Positions 25,889-34,160 of a stretch of 64,000 nucleotides of DNA are shown here, piece after piece. Under the pieces are notes generated by a model. It saw only the letters and a program-made list of their open reading frames with translations. It made no database searches and was not told the DNA's origin. The translations under genes and the position numbers were made by a program. Source of the DNA: Oscillospiraceae bacterium (GTDB lineage: Bacteria > Bacillota > Clostridia > Oscillospirales > Oscillospiraceae); contig CAKASQ030000028.1 in the NCBI GenBank assembly GCA_916988195.3, forward strand, positions 62,001 through 126,000, read 5' to 3'. Within the stretch, counting starts at the first letter, position 1, and every line of letters begins with the position of its first letter.

Positions 25889-26899
25889 ATGAAAAAGCTT
25901 GTCGCTCTTCTGCTCGCAGCTGTCATGCTGCTGGCGCTCACCGCCTGCGGAGAAACATCCGAAACCGCAGCGCCTGCTGATACCAGTTCTACCTCGTCTT
26001 CCGCTTCCTCGTCCGGCGCGAAGCTCCGCTTTGTCACCGGCGGCGAATCCGGCACATATTATGCCTTCGGCTCCGTCATCGCCCAGCACGCCACCAATAA
26101 CGCAGGCGTGAATGTCGTCGGCCTTGTCGGCAACGGCTCGCAGGCAAACGTCATGGAGCTTCAGGACGGCAACGCCGAGCTCGCGTTCTGCCAGTCCGAC
26201 GTTATGGCTTATGCGTATAACGGCACGAACCTCTTTGAGGAGACCGGCAAGGTCGACTGCTTCTCCACTGTCGCCGCGCTCTACATGGAGCAGGTGCAGA
26301 TCGTCACCACCGACGCTTCCATCAAGTCCGTCGCGGATCTCGCCGGTAAACGCGTCTCCATCGGCTCTGCCGGTTCCGGCGTGTACTTCAACGCCATCGA
26401 CATCCTCGGCGCATACGGCCTGACCGAGAACGACATCATCCCGACCTACCAGTCCTTCGGCGACAGCGCCAACGATATCAAGGACGGCAAGATCGACGCG
26501 GCCTTCATCGTCGCCGGCGCTCCCACGACCGCCATCACCGACCTCGCCACCACCAAGGACGTGTACCTCGTCTCCCTTGACGACGAGCACATCGAAAGCC
26601 TCTGCGCAACGTCTGACTACTACACCAAGAACGTCATCCCCGCCGATGTTTACGGCACCGACGGCGATGTGACCACGGTTGCGGTCGGCGCGGTCATCCT
26701 GGCCCGTGACGACGTTTCCGAGGACGCCATCTACAACTTCACGAAGGACCTGTTCGACAACGCCGAGGCAGAGGTCTCCAGCCACGCCAAGTACGGCGAG
26801 CTGAATCTCGACTTTGCCGCCTCCGTCACCTCTGTCCCGTATCATCCGGGCGCTGCGAAGTACTTCGCGGAAAAAGGCTACACGGTCGCAACCAAGTAA
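25889..26899 (+). CDS. TAXI-family TRAP transporter solute-binding lipoprotein
   Basis: 336 residues. A lipoprotein signal peptide ends in LTAC with the lipidated Cys at residue 20, then a Ser/Thr-rich linker tethers the receptor to the membrane. The mature part begins with the TAXI-type GGESGTYYAFGSVIAQ and includes VGLVGNGSQANVMELQDG and VSIGSAGSGVYFNA. It would capture a small organic anion and hand it to the fused permease encoded next. The ligand cannot be told; glutamate or other dicarboxylates are known for some relatives. Confidence 0.92.
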   Translation: MKKLVALLLAAVMLLALTACGETSETAAPADTSSTSSSASSSGAKLRFVTGGESGTYYAFGSVIAQHATNNAGVNVVGLVGNGSQANVMELQDGNAELAFCQSDVMAYAYNGTNLFEETGKVDCFSTVAALYMEQVQIVTTDASIKSVADLAGKRVSIGSAGSGVYFNAIDILGAYGLTENDIIPTYQSFGDSANDIKDGKIDAAFIVAGAPTTAITDLATTKDVYLVSLDDEHIESLCATSDYYTKNVIPADVYGTDGDVTTVAVGAVILARDDVSEDAIYNFTKDLFDNAEAEVSSHAKYGELNLDFAASVTSVPYHPGAAKYFAEKGYTVATK

Positions 26900-26933
26900 T
26901 CTTTACACGTCCTTCACGCAAGTGAACCATTTT

Positions 26934-26965
26934 CCAGCTACGGCAGTGCCAATTGCCGTAGCTGG
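26934..26965 (+). other. Strong hairpin between binding protein and permease genes
   Basis: Perfect 12-bp stem CCAGCTACGGCA/TGCCGTAGCTGG with an 8-nt loop and no T tail. It probably stabilises the upstream mRNA so more receptor than permease is made. Confidence 0.6.
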
Positions 26966-27033
26966 AGTCATCCCATCGAACATTTCCCCTGCCGCGGAGC
27001 GATCCGTGAGCCCCATTTCAAAGGAGAAAACTT

Positions 27034-29016
27034 ATGTCCGCCAACAAGAACGACCCCAAGGACGCCGTAAAGATGACCTCCGGGCTTGACAGCCAGACGC
27101 AGGCAGACCTCGACGCGCTGATGCGCAAATACGACCGTGAGTCCAACACGCGCGTGTGGGAGGGCTGGCAGCGCTGGGCTGTCGGCGCGATCATGGTTAT
27201 TTTCAGCCTGTACTGCATCGGTATGACGCTGTTCTATTCCGGCCTTCCCGAGACGAGACTCGCCGCGTTTCTGGCGATGATCGTATTCATCGGCTTCCTC
27301 ACCTACCCCGTCAAAAAGGGTCACGTGAAGGTGAACTCCATGCCGTGGTACGATATCATCCTCATGCTCGTGGGCGCATCGTGCTTTTTGTACTTTGCCT
27401 TCAACGCCCTTCCCATCATCAAGCTTGCAACCCGGATCCAGACGCACCATGTGATCATCGGCGCGATCGGCATTCTGGTTCTCATCGAGCTCTGCCGCCG
27501 CTGCGTCGGCGTTCCGATCCTGTGCGTGCTGGGCGCGCTTCTCATCTATACATTCTATAACCAGCTGAGTTACAACCCCAGCCTCTATCAGGCGCTCAAG
27601 AACATCGTCTACAAGCTCTTCTACACCACAAACGGCGTCATCGGTACGCCTGTGAACGTCTGCTACACGTACATTGTGCTCTTCATCATCTTCGGCGCGT
27701 TCTTAGAGCGTACCGGCATTGCGAACTTCTTCATCGCCCTTGCAAACCGTTTGGCCGGTTGGTCTGCCGGCGGTCCTGCAAAGGTCGCGGTCATCTCGTC
27801 GGCGCTCTGCGGCATGGTCTCGGGCTCTTCCGTCGGCAACACCGTGACCACAGGCTCGGTTACCATCCCGATGATGAAAAAGACCGGCTATCACCCGGAT
27901 TTTGCGGGCGCAGTCGAAGCGGCTGCCTCCACCGGCGGCCAGATCATGCCTCCCATCATGGGCGCGGCAGCCTTCCTGATGGCCGAGTACATGGATCTTC
28001 CCTACGCAACCGTCGCCGTCAAGGCGATTTTACCCGCGGTTCTTTACTTCACGGGCATTTTCATCTCCGTGCATCTGGAGGCCAAAAAGCTCGGCCTCAA
28101 GGGCCTTTCGAAGGACGAAATGCCCAAGTGGAGCTTCCTGCTTCAGAAAATCTACCTGCTCGCACCGCTGGTGCTTCTCGTCTGGCTTGTCTCCTCGGGC
28201 GCAAAGACCATGCAGTTCTCTGCCGCCGTGTCAATTCTGGCCGCCATCATCGTAGGCTTTTTGAACAAGGACGAGCGACTCACCTTTAAGAAGATCTTTG
28301 AGGCCTTGGAGGCGGGCGCCAAGGGCGCAATTACCGTCGGCGTGGCCTGCGCAATTGCAGGCATGATCGCAGGCTGCATCACTGTCACGGGCCTTGCATC
28401 CATCCTCATCAACACCATCGTCCAGCTCGCGGGCTCCGCGACCTTTATTGGCCTCATCCTCACGATGGTCTGCTGCATCGTTCTCGGCATGGGCGTTCCC
28501 ACGACCGCAAACTACTGCATCATGGCCTCGACCTGCGCGCCGATTCTGATTAAAATGGGCTTCCCGCTCGTCGCAGCGCACTTCTTCGTATTCTACTTTG
28601 GTATCGTCGCCGACATCACGCCCCCCGTTGCGCTGGCCGCCTACGCGGGCTCTGCGATTGCAAAGGGCAACCCCATGAAGACCGGCATCAACGCGACGAA
28701 GCTTGCCATCGCAGCCTTCATCGTGCCGTACATCTTCGCCTACAGCCCCGCCATGCTCTTCGTGAACGTCACGAGCGTGTGGGCGGTCATCCAGATCGTC
28801 CTGTCGGCGCTTCTCGGTATCTTTGGCGTTGCTGCGGGTCTGGAGGGCTTCATGCTGCGCAAGATGAACTGGCTGCTCCGCCTCATCTGCATCGGCGGCG
28901 GCCTCGGCCTGATGATCCCCGGCGCGCTCTCCGACCTTGTCGGCCTCGTGCTCATCGGCGGCGTGTTCGCCATCCAGTACGTCCAGAACAAGAAGGAAGC
29001 GCTCTGCAAGGACTGA
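27034..29016 (+). CDS. TRAP transporter fused permease (DctQ-DctM), TAXI type
   Basis: 660 residues, strongly hydrophobic after a charged N terminus, with roughly 16-18 membrane segments. It contains the fused small and large TRAP permease domains: the large part carries SGSSVGNTVTTGSVTIPMM, AAASTGGQIMPPIMGAAAF and MGVPTTANYCIMA, motifs lining the ion and substrate path. It uses an ion gradient, typically sodium, to import the ligand captured by the lipoprotein. Start at 27034 after AAAGGAGAAAACTT. Confidence 0.94.
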   Translation: MSANKNDPKDAVKMTSGLDSQTQADLDALMRKYDRESNTRVWEGWQRWAVGAIMVIFSLYCIGMTLFYSGLPETRLAAFLAMIVFIGFLTYPVKKGHVKVNSMPWYDIILMLVGASCFLYFAFNALPIIKLATRIQTHHVIIGAIGILVLIELCRRCVGVPILCVLGALLIYTFYNQLSYNPSLYQALKNIVYKLFYTTNGVIGTPVNVCYTYIVLFIIFGAFLERTGIANFFIALANRLAGWSAGGPAKVAVISSALCGMVSGSSVGNTVTTGSVTIPMMKKTGYHPDFAGAVEAAASTGGQIMPPIMGAAAFLMAEYMDLPYATVAVKAILPAVLYFTGIFISVHLEAKKLGLKGLSKDEMPKWSFLLQKIYLLAPLVLLVWLVSSGAKTMQFSAAVSILAAIIVGFLNKDERLTFKKIFEALEAGAKGAITVGVACAIAGMIAGCITVTGLASILINTIVQLAGSATFIGLILTMVCCIVLGMGVPTTANYCIMASTCAPILIKMGFPLVAAHFFVFYFGIVADITPPVALAAYAGSAIAKGNPMKTGINATKLAIAAFIVPYIFAYSPAMLFVNVTSVWAVIQIVLSALLGIFGVAAGLEGFMLRKMNWLLRLICIGGGLGLMIPGALSDLVGLVLIGGVFAIQYVQNKKEALCKD

Positions 29017-29026
29017 TTTCCCAATC

Positions 29027-29065
29027 AAAAAATCCGGATGCATTTTTGGTGCATCCGGATTTTTT
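29027..29065 (+). terminator. Terminator of the TRAP transporter operon
   Basis: 16-bp perfect stem AAAAAATCCGGATGCA/TGCATCCGGATTTTTT with a 7-nt loop. Confidence 0.9.
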
Positions 29066-29084
29066 ATATGACTCCAGTCAGGTT

Positions 29085-29189
29085 GTAGGTGCGGGCGACT
29101 CTGCCCGCCTGCGGAAAAATCCGTTTTTTTACGGAAATCTCCGGCAAATTCGATACTTCCCAAGGGCGGACAGGGTCGTCCGCCCCTAC
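29085..29189. repeat. REPIN-like repeat, family 1, copy D
   Basis: 105 bp, GTAG to CTAC, type 1 arms. Left arm is diverged (GTAGGTGCGGGCGACTCTGC) but its hairpin remains paired (GCGGGC/GCCCGC). Spacer has CGGCAAATTCGATACTTCCC. Confidence 0.82.
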
Positions 29190-29216
29190 AGGATTTCTGT
29201 AATTCTTCGGTCCAGC

Positions 29217-29321
29217 GTAGGGGTCGATGCCCACATCGACCCGGCGGTACAATCCGTTTTTATGAAAATCCAATGCAAATTCGTTGGTGCCCCACGGGGC
29301 GATGTAGGCATCGCCCCCTAC
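29217..29321. repeat. REPIN-like repeat, family 1, copy E
   Basis: 105 bp with type 2 arms, 27 bp after copy D. The left hairpin is GGTCGATG-CCCA-CATCGACC, the right GGGGCGATG-TAGG-CATCGCCCC. The spacer has AAATTCGTTGG. Copies D and E occupy almost all of the gene-free stretch between the transporter and htpG. Confidence 0.82.
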
Positions 29322-29380
29322 GTACATGATCGATACATAGATCAAGTCCTGTAGCGACAATCAAATAACCGTTTTGCGCT

Positions 29381-31273
29381 TTACTGCACCAGCTCGCACA
29401 CGAGGTCGGTATACTCGCCGGGATTCTCGAGCGGCAGATCGGCCATCAGAAGCGCCTGCGCATAGAGAATCTTCGCAATCTTCTTTGCCTTCTCCTCGTC
29501 CTGCGCGACAGCGACTTGCAGCAGGCCAAAGAGCCTGTGGTTCGGGTTGAGCTCGAGGATTCTTCCCGCCTTCATGCCCATCTCAGGGTTCAGGCGCTTG
29601 AAGTATTTCTCCATCTCGAACGTCATGCCTTCTTCCGGCACCATGCAAACAGGATGCGTACCGAGGTTTTCAGAAAGGCGCACTTCCTTCACATCGTCGC
29701 CAAGCGTCGTCTTCACAAACTCCAGCGTTGCCTTCGACTTTTCGGCCTGCTCGGCGGCTTCCTTCTTTTCTTCGTCGGTGGAAAGGCCGAGGTCCTCCTG
29801 CGTGACAGAGCGGAAGTCCTTCTCGGCATACTTTCCGAGCGTCTGCGGTACGAAGCTGTCGACCTCGTCGGTCATCAGCAGCACGTCGAAGCCCTTCTCG
29901 CCCAGCTTCTCAAGCTGCGGCAACTGCGCAAGTCTCTGCCGATTTTCGCCGCTTGCAAAGTAAATATACTTCTGCTCCTCGGGCATGGCGTCCACGTATT
30001 CCTTGAAGGAGACGAGCTTGTTCTGCTTGTGCGACCAGTAAAGAAGCAGGTCCTGCAAAAGCTCCTTTTTCGCGCCGTAATCGTTCAGCACGCCGTATTT
30101 GATCTGCATGCCAAAGGCGGTGTAGAACTTCTCGTATTTCTCGCGGTCCTGCTCCATGAGCTTTGCGAGCTCGGCTTTGATCTTCTTCTCAAGATTTCCC
30201 GCGATGAACTTGAGCTGGCGGTCGTGCTGGAGCATTTCACGCGAAATGTTGAGGCTCAAATCCTGTGAGTCAACAACGCCGCGGACAAAGCGGAAGCAAT
30301 CCGGCAGCAGCTCTTCGCAGTTTTCCATGATCATCACGCCGGAGGAGTACAGCTGCAAGCCCTTCTTGAAGTCCTTCGTGTAGAAATCATACGGCGCTCT
30401 GGCCGGGATATAGAGAAGTGCTTTGTATGTCACCGCACCCTCGACGCTTACATGGATCGTCGCGATCGGGTCTTCAAAATCGAAGAACTTCTCCTTGTAG
30501 AAGTTGTTGTACTCCTCAGGCGTGATGTCCTTCTTTGCCCGCTGCCAGAGGGGAACCATCGAGTTGAGCGTCTCGTTTTCGGTGTACGTCTCATACTCGG
30601 GCTTGTCAGAGTCTTTGGTTTCCTCCTTCATCCGCGACTTTTCCATCTCGAGCTTGATCGGGTAGCGGATGTAGTCGGAGTATTTCTTGACCAGCTTCTG
30701 AAGCTCCCACGTCTTTAAGAAGCGCGAATACTGCTCGTCCTCGGTATCGGCTTTCAGTGTCATGATCACGTCCGTACCGGCGCTCTCGCGCTCGGCAGGC
30801 TCCATCGTGTACCCGTCCGCGCCGGAGGAGGTCCACTTCCAGGCCTCATCAGAGCCGTACTTTCTGGAGATGACCGTCACGGTGCCGGCCACCATGAACG
30901 CAGAGTAGAAGCCCACGCCAAACTGACCGATGATGTCGATGTCGTCCTGCTTCTCCATGTCCTTCTTGAACTGGAGGCTCCCCGACTTGCAGATCGTGCC
31001 GAGGTTGTTTTCCATCTCGTCTTTGTCCATGCCGATACCGTTATCGCTCACGGTGAGCGTCCGGCTGGGCTCGTCGACTTTGAGCTGAATCGCGAAATCA
31101 CTGCGGTTCAGACCAACCTTTTCGTCCGTCAGCGCCTGATACGCCAGCTTATCGATGGCGTCGGAAGCGTTCGAGATAATCTCACGCAGGAAAATCTCCT
31201 GATGCGTATAAATTGAATTGATCATCAAGTCCAGCAGCCGCTTCGACTCCGCCTTGAACTGTTTCTTTGCCAT
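29381..31273 (-). CDS. htpG: Chaperone HtpG (Hsp90)
   Basis: 630-residue ATP-dependent chaperone. The GHKL ATPase domain shows FLREIISNASDAIDKL, VSDNGIGMDKDEM and IGQFGVGFYSAFMVA; the middle domain has the arginine-bearing VDSQDLSLNISREML; the C-terminal dimerisation domain is complete. It is monocistronic. A CIRCE operator covers its transcription start, putting it under HrcA control, unlike B. subtilis where htpG is outside that regulon. Confidence 0.96.
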   Translation of the reverse strand: MAKKQFKAESKRLLDLMINSIYTHQEIFLREIISNASDAIDKLAYQALTDEKVGLNRSDFAIQLKVDEPSRTLTVSDNGIGMDKDEMENNLGTICKSGSLQFKKDMEKQDDIDIIGQFGVGFYSAFMVAGTVTVISRKYGSDEAWKWTSSGADGYTMEPAERESAGTDVIMTLKADTEDEQYSRFLKTWELQKLVKKYSDYIRYPIKLEMEKSRMKEETKDSDKPEYETYTENETLNSMVPLWQRAKKDITPEEYNNFYKEKFFDFEDPIATIHVSVEGAVTYKALLYIPARAPYDFYTKDFKKGLQLYSSGVMIMENCEELLPDCFRFVRGVVDSQDLSLNISREMLQHDRQLKFIAGNLEKKIKAELAKLMEQDREKYEKFYTAFGMQIKYGVLNDYGAKKELLQDLLLYWSHKQNKLVSFKEYVDAMPEEQKYIYFASGENRQRLAQLPQLEKLGEKGFDVLLMTDEVDSFVPQTLGKYAEKDFRSVTQEDLGLSTDEEKKEAAEQAEKSKATLEFVKTTLGDDVKEVRLSENLGTHPVCMVPEEGMTFEMEKYFKRLNPEMGMKAGRILELNPNHRLFGLLQVAVAQDEEKAKKIAKILYAQALLMADLPLENPGEYTDLVCELVQ

Positions 31274-31300
31274 ATATCTTCACGTCCCGTATTGGTAATA

Positions 31301-31327
31301 TTAGCACTCTTCCATCTCGAGTGCTAA
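31301..31327. promoter_or_regulatory. CIRCE operator (HrcA binding site)
   Basis: TTAGCACTC, 9 nt, GAGTGCTAA: an exact match to the CIRCE consensus, lying between the -10 box and the htpG start. Confidence 0.95.
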
Positions 31328-31331
31328 TCTT

Positions 31332-31359
31332 ATTATACCGCACCTTTCCAATTTTGCAA
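31332..31359 (-). promoter_or_regulatory. htpG promoter
   Basis: Minus strand TTGCAA, 16 nt, TATAAT. The CIRCE begins 5 nt after the -10, so HrcA would block initiation. Confidence 0.8.
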
Positions 31360-31423
31360 CCCCTTTCCGCAAAATTCACAAAGCGTTAAAAAACAGCGCA
31401 CACACTTCCGGAAACTTCATAAG

Positions 31424-31523
31424 TGTGATGCCTCTGTCCGCCCGGCAAAATGTATGCCCTAAACGCGAAAATCTTCGGCGAATTCGGTACTTCCCCTGGG
31501 CGGACAGAGTCGTCCGCCCCTAC
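31424..31523. repeat. REPIN-like repeat, family 1, copy F (left end eroded)
   Basis: About 100 bp. The right arm is a complete type 1 arm ending CTAC; the left arm has lost GTAGGGGCGG and keeps only GCCTCTGTCCGCCC. The spacer core CGGCGAATTCGGTACTTCCC is intact. Confidence 0.75.
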
Positions 31524-31552
31524 GGGATTTTTGAAATCTCCCAATAAGGTTC

Positions 31553-31655
31553 GTAGGGGTCGATGCCCACATCGACCCAAGAGCAGTACGAATTCGCCGA
31601 AGATTTCCGTAAAAACGGATTTTCCTGCCGGGGCGATGCGGGCATCGCCCCCTAC
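31553..31655. repeat. REPIN-like repeat, family 1, copy G
   Basis: 103 bp, GTAG to CTAC, 29 bp after copy F. Left arm GGTCGATG-CCCA-CATCGACC, right arm GGGGCGATG-CGGG-CATCGCCCC; the core is in the opposite orientation to copy F (TACGAATTCGCCGAAGA). Another tandem pair, made of one type 1 and one type 2 element like copies D and E. Confidence 0.82.
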
Positions 31656-31676
31656 GCAAAATCCGCCGCCCATGCC

Positions 31677-31702
31677 AAAAGAGCACCCTGACGGGTGCTC
31701 TT
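31677..31702 (-). terminator. Terminator of the M19 dipeptidase gene
   Basis: Minus strand AAGAGCACCC-GTCA-GGGTGCTCTTTT, 18 nt after the stop. Confidence 0.85.
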
Positions 31703-31719
31703 CTCGAACGTGCAAATAC

Positions 31720-32694
31720 TTATCCGATTGCGTCCTTGACCACGCGCTGGAAGTTGAGGCGCGCGATCTTCTCCATATCCTCCTTGCTCATGCCCATCTT
31801 CTCGAAGCAGGCAAAGATGTTCGGAATCTCGGACGCATTGGCAAGGCCCTTCGTGCAGGGGCTTCCGGTATCGGTCATCGTGCCCATGGTATCGGGGTTG
31901 TCGATGAACTCGAAGAAGTCGAAGCCGCAGCCGACGTGGTCAATGCCCATGACGTCGATCATGTGCGCCGCATGCTCGGCCAGACGCTGGACGGTCTGGT
32001 TTGCAGGGTCGTCGTCAATGAAAAGGTTAAAGGCGTTCAGACCCACTACGCCGTTCACATCGCGAATCGCGCGCAGCTGGTCATCCGTCAGGTTACGGGG
32101 CACATCACACAGCGCGCGGCTGTTGGAGTGGGATGCGATGAAGGGCTTCTTCGTGATCTTCATGAGATCCCAGAAGCCCGCCTCGTTCAGGTGGGAAACG
32201 TCGAGCATCATGCCCTTTTCCTGCATCCGGCGGACAGCCTCCTTGCCGGTCTCCGTCAGGCCGTAGTCCTTGCCGGACAGCGCGCCCGCGCCGAGCTCGT
32301 TTGCCTCGTTCCATGTCAGAATGCCGTGCCGGCAGCCGAAATCATAGTAGCGGTCGATCCAGCTGAGGTCTTTTCCCATCGCGGCCATACCCTCGATGCC
32401 GATGAAAATGTAGATCTTGCCGTCGGCGTTGGCCTTCATCATCTCGTCATATGTATGGACAATGCGGAACGACTTGCACTCGGCAATCTCCGCCTTTGCA
32501 GCTGCCATGATCTGCTCGGTGCGCTTGACATAGTCCACGTCATACGGGGGATCGACCCAGATGACGAAGATGCTGCCTTCCACGCCGCCCTTGCGCAGCC
32601 GCTCGAGGTGGCAGCGGTCAAATACGTTCGTCTCGCCGTTCAGCCGGCGCGTCGTTACATCACACCAGATGTCAGAGTGTGCATCAAAATACAT
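31720..32694 (-). CDS. Membrane dipeptidase-like M19 peptidase
   Basis: 324-residue zinc dipeptidase of the renal dipeptidase family. The N-terminal metal motif is DAHSDIW, with further conserved stretches GIEGMA, LTWNEANELG, LDVSHLNEAGFWD, PFIASHSNSRA and GIDHVGCGFDFFEF. No signal peptide is seen, so it should act in the cytoplasm on imported dipeptides, possibly with D-residue specificity as in some relatives. ATG 32694 has GGAGGGAAATT before it. It is the second gene after the DUF819 membrane protein; a GC-rich hairpin lies in the 91-nt gap. Confidence 0.93.
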   Translation of the reverse strand: MYFDAHSDIWCDVTTRRLNGETNVFDRCHLERLRKGGVEGSIFVIWVDPPYDVDYVKRTEQIMAAAKAEIAECKSFRIVHTYDEMMKANADGKIYIFIGIEGMAAMGKDLSWIDRYYDFGCRHGILTWNEANELGAGALSGKDYGLTETGKEAVRRMQEKGMMLDVSHLNEAGFWDLMKITKKPFIASHSNSRALCDVPRNLTDDQLRAIRDVNGVVGLNAFNLFIDDDPANQTVQRLAEHAAHMIDVMGIDHVGCGFDFFEFIDNPDTMGTMTDTGSPCTKGLANASEIPNIFACFEKMGMSKEDMEKIARLNFQRVVKDAIG

Positions 32695-32718
32695 AATTTC
32701 CCTCCAAATAATAGTCAA

Positions 32719-32748
32719 CCGGCGTGCCTCCGGTAAGAGGCACGCCGG
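32719..32748 (-). other. Intercistronic hairpin DUF819 / M19
   Basis: Perfect 12-bp stem CCGGCGTGCCTC/GAGGCACGCCGG without a T tract. Likely an mRNA stability or partial-termination element. Confidence 0.55.
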
Positions 32749-32785
32749 AGCGAATCATTGTAGCTGGCAGCAATGCTGCCGTTTG

Positions 32786-34024
32786 TTATGCACCGAGGAT
32801 AATGCCGACAATAGTACCGGCGTAGTTGCCGATGACATAGCCGAGCACGCCGACCAGCATAGCCGGGCCAACGAGTCTCGTCCAGCCCTGGGAAATCGCC
32901 ATGCCAGCAGCAGTCGTCGGGCCGCCGATGTTGGCGTTGGAAGCGATGATGGAGTCTTCGAGGGAAGCCTTGAAGATCTTCGCGCCCACGAAGCAGAACA
33001 GCATGTTCACGAGAACCATGATTGCCGTCAGGACGAGCAGCAGCGGGGACTTCGTGAGAACGGTCATGATGTTGGCCGGAACGCCGATGACGAACAGGAA
33101 GAGGTAAATGAGGTAGGTGCCGATTTCCTGCGAGCCGTGCATCTTTTCAACCTGCTTGTGGCAGAAGGTCGCAACGATGACGGAAATCGTGGTGATCCAG
33201 ACGTACTGGCTGCCGAGGAACTTGCCAATGAAGTCGAGGAACGCGTTGCCCGCGAAGCCGGAGAAGAGGCCGGCAATGATGCGGGAAACCCAGACAACAA
33301 CGATCGCGTAAGCAAAGTTATACGCAATGTCCTTCAGGGAGATATCCTTGCGGCTCCAGAACGCAGCAGCCTGCGTCTGCGCAGCTTCTTTGGAGGCGCC
33401 CGCCTCGACCTCTTCGATGTGCGGGTGACGGAAGTGCTTGCGGAAGAACTTGGAGCCCGCGCAAGCGATAAGAACGAAAAAGTAAGCCGCCATCAGCAGG
33501 TTATCCGCGACGGTCGCGGCAGCGGTGAGGTCGTCACCGGCAGCATACTGGGAGGCCATGGCCGCGAAGTTGACGCCGCCGCCGATGTAGGAGCCGGTCA
33601 TCATGGAAGCGACCTTTGCAAGACCCTGCGCATCGCCGAACGGGCCGCGCAGAACGTAGTAAGCGATGAACGCGCCGACAATCGTGCCGACTGCGCCGAT
33701 CAGGAAGACGATGAGCATGCGGCCCGTGTCTTTCCAGACGCGGCTGAGGTTGCACTGCAGAAGCAGCAGCGGGATTGCCATCGGAACGATAACGCCCCAG
33801 ACGATATCGTCATACAGCGCGGAGTTGGTAGGGATAACGCCGAGGTTCGCGAGCACCATGGCCATGATCAGCGCGATAATGGCGCCGGAGACTTTGGAAG
33901 CCCACTGGTATTTCTGCTCGAGGAAGATGGACAGCGCGACGCCGATACACATGACGCCCATCAGACCCCAGATGTTGTCTGCTGTAATCAGCGTATGGCC
34001 CAAAAGCTTTTCGAATAATGTCAT
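32786..34024 (-). CDS. DUF819 family integral membrane protein
   Basis: 412 residues, about 10-12 hydrophobic segments, including MTGSYIGGGVNFAAMA and SNANIGGPTTAAGMAISQGW, the two small-residue-rich repeats typical of DUF819 (YjcL-like) proteins and reminiscent of secondary carriers with an inverted repeat. Co-transcription with a cytoplasmic dipeptidase suggests a carrier for peptides or related compounds; this is inference only. ATG 34024 is preceded by GGAGGGAAAGTTTT; an in-frame extension to 34066 is without a ribosome site. Confidence 0.85.
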   Translation of the reverse strand: MTLFEKLLGHTLITADNIWGLMGVMCIGVALSIFLEQKYQWASKVSGAIIALIMAMVLANLGVIPTNSALYDDIVWGVIVPMAIPLLLLQCNLSRVWKDTGRMLIVFLIGAVGTIVGAFIAYYVLRGPFGDAQGLAKVASMMTGSYIGGGVNFAAMASQYAAGDDLTAAATVADNLLMAAYFFVLIACAGSKFFRKHFRHPHIEEVEAGASKEAAQTQAAAFWSRKDISLKDIAYNFAYAIVVVWVSRIIAGLFSGFAGNAFLDFIGKFLGSQYVWITTISVIVATFCHKQVEKMHGSQEIGTYLIYLFLFVIGVPANIMTVLTKSPLLLVLTAIMVLVNMLFCFVGAKIFKASLEDSIIASNANIGGPTTAAGMAISQGWTRLVGPAMLVGVLGYVIGNYAGTIVGIILGA

Positions 34025-34131
34025 AAAACTTTCCCTCCGATTTTCCTTTTCCCATTCAATTGCCAAACAATTTTTTGTTGGGATTCGTGTCGTTCCGGCA
34101 GAGCCGGCTTTCCATCGGAACTCACAAATCT

Positions 34132-34160
34132 ATTCTAGCGTCTTTGTGTCTGAAAATCAA
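34132..34160 (-). promoter_or_regulatory. Promoter of the DUF819-dipeptidase operon
   Basis: Minus strand TTGATT, 17 nt, TAGAAT; leader about 100 nt. Confidence 0.68.

Noticed and set aside
9268-31655. Family 1 repeats considered as a CRISPR array
   Set aside because: Copies are dispersed over 27 kb, are about 105 bp with inverted ends, and are not regularly spaced; no cas genes.
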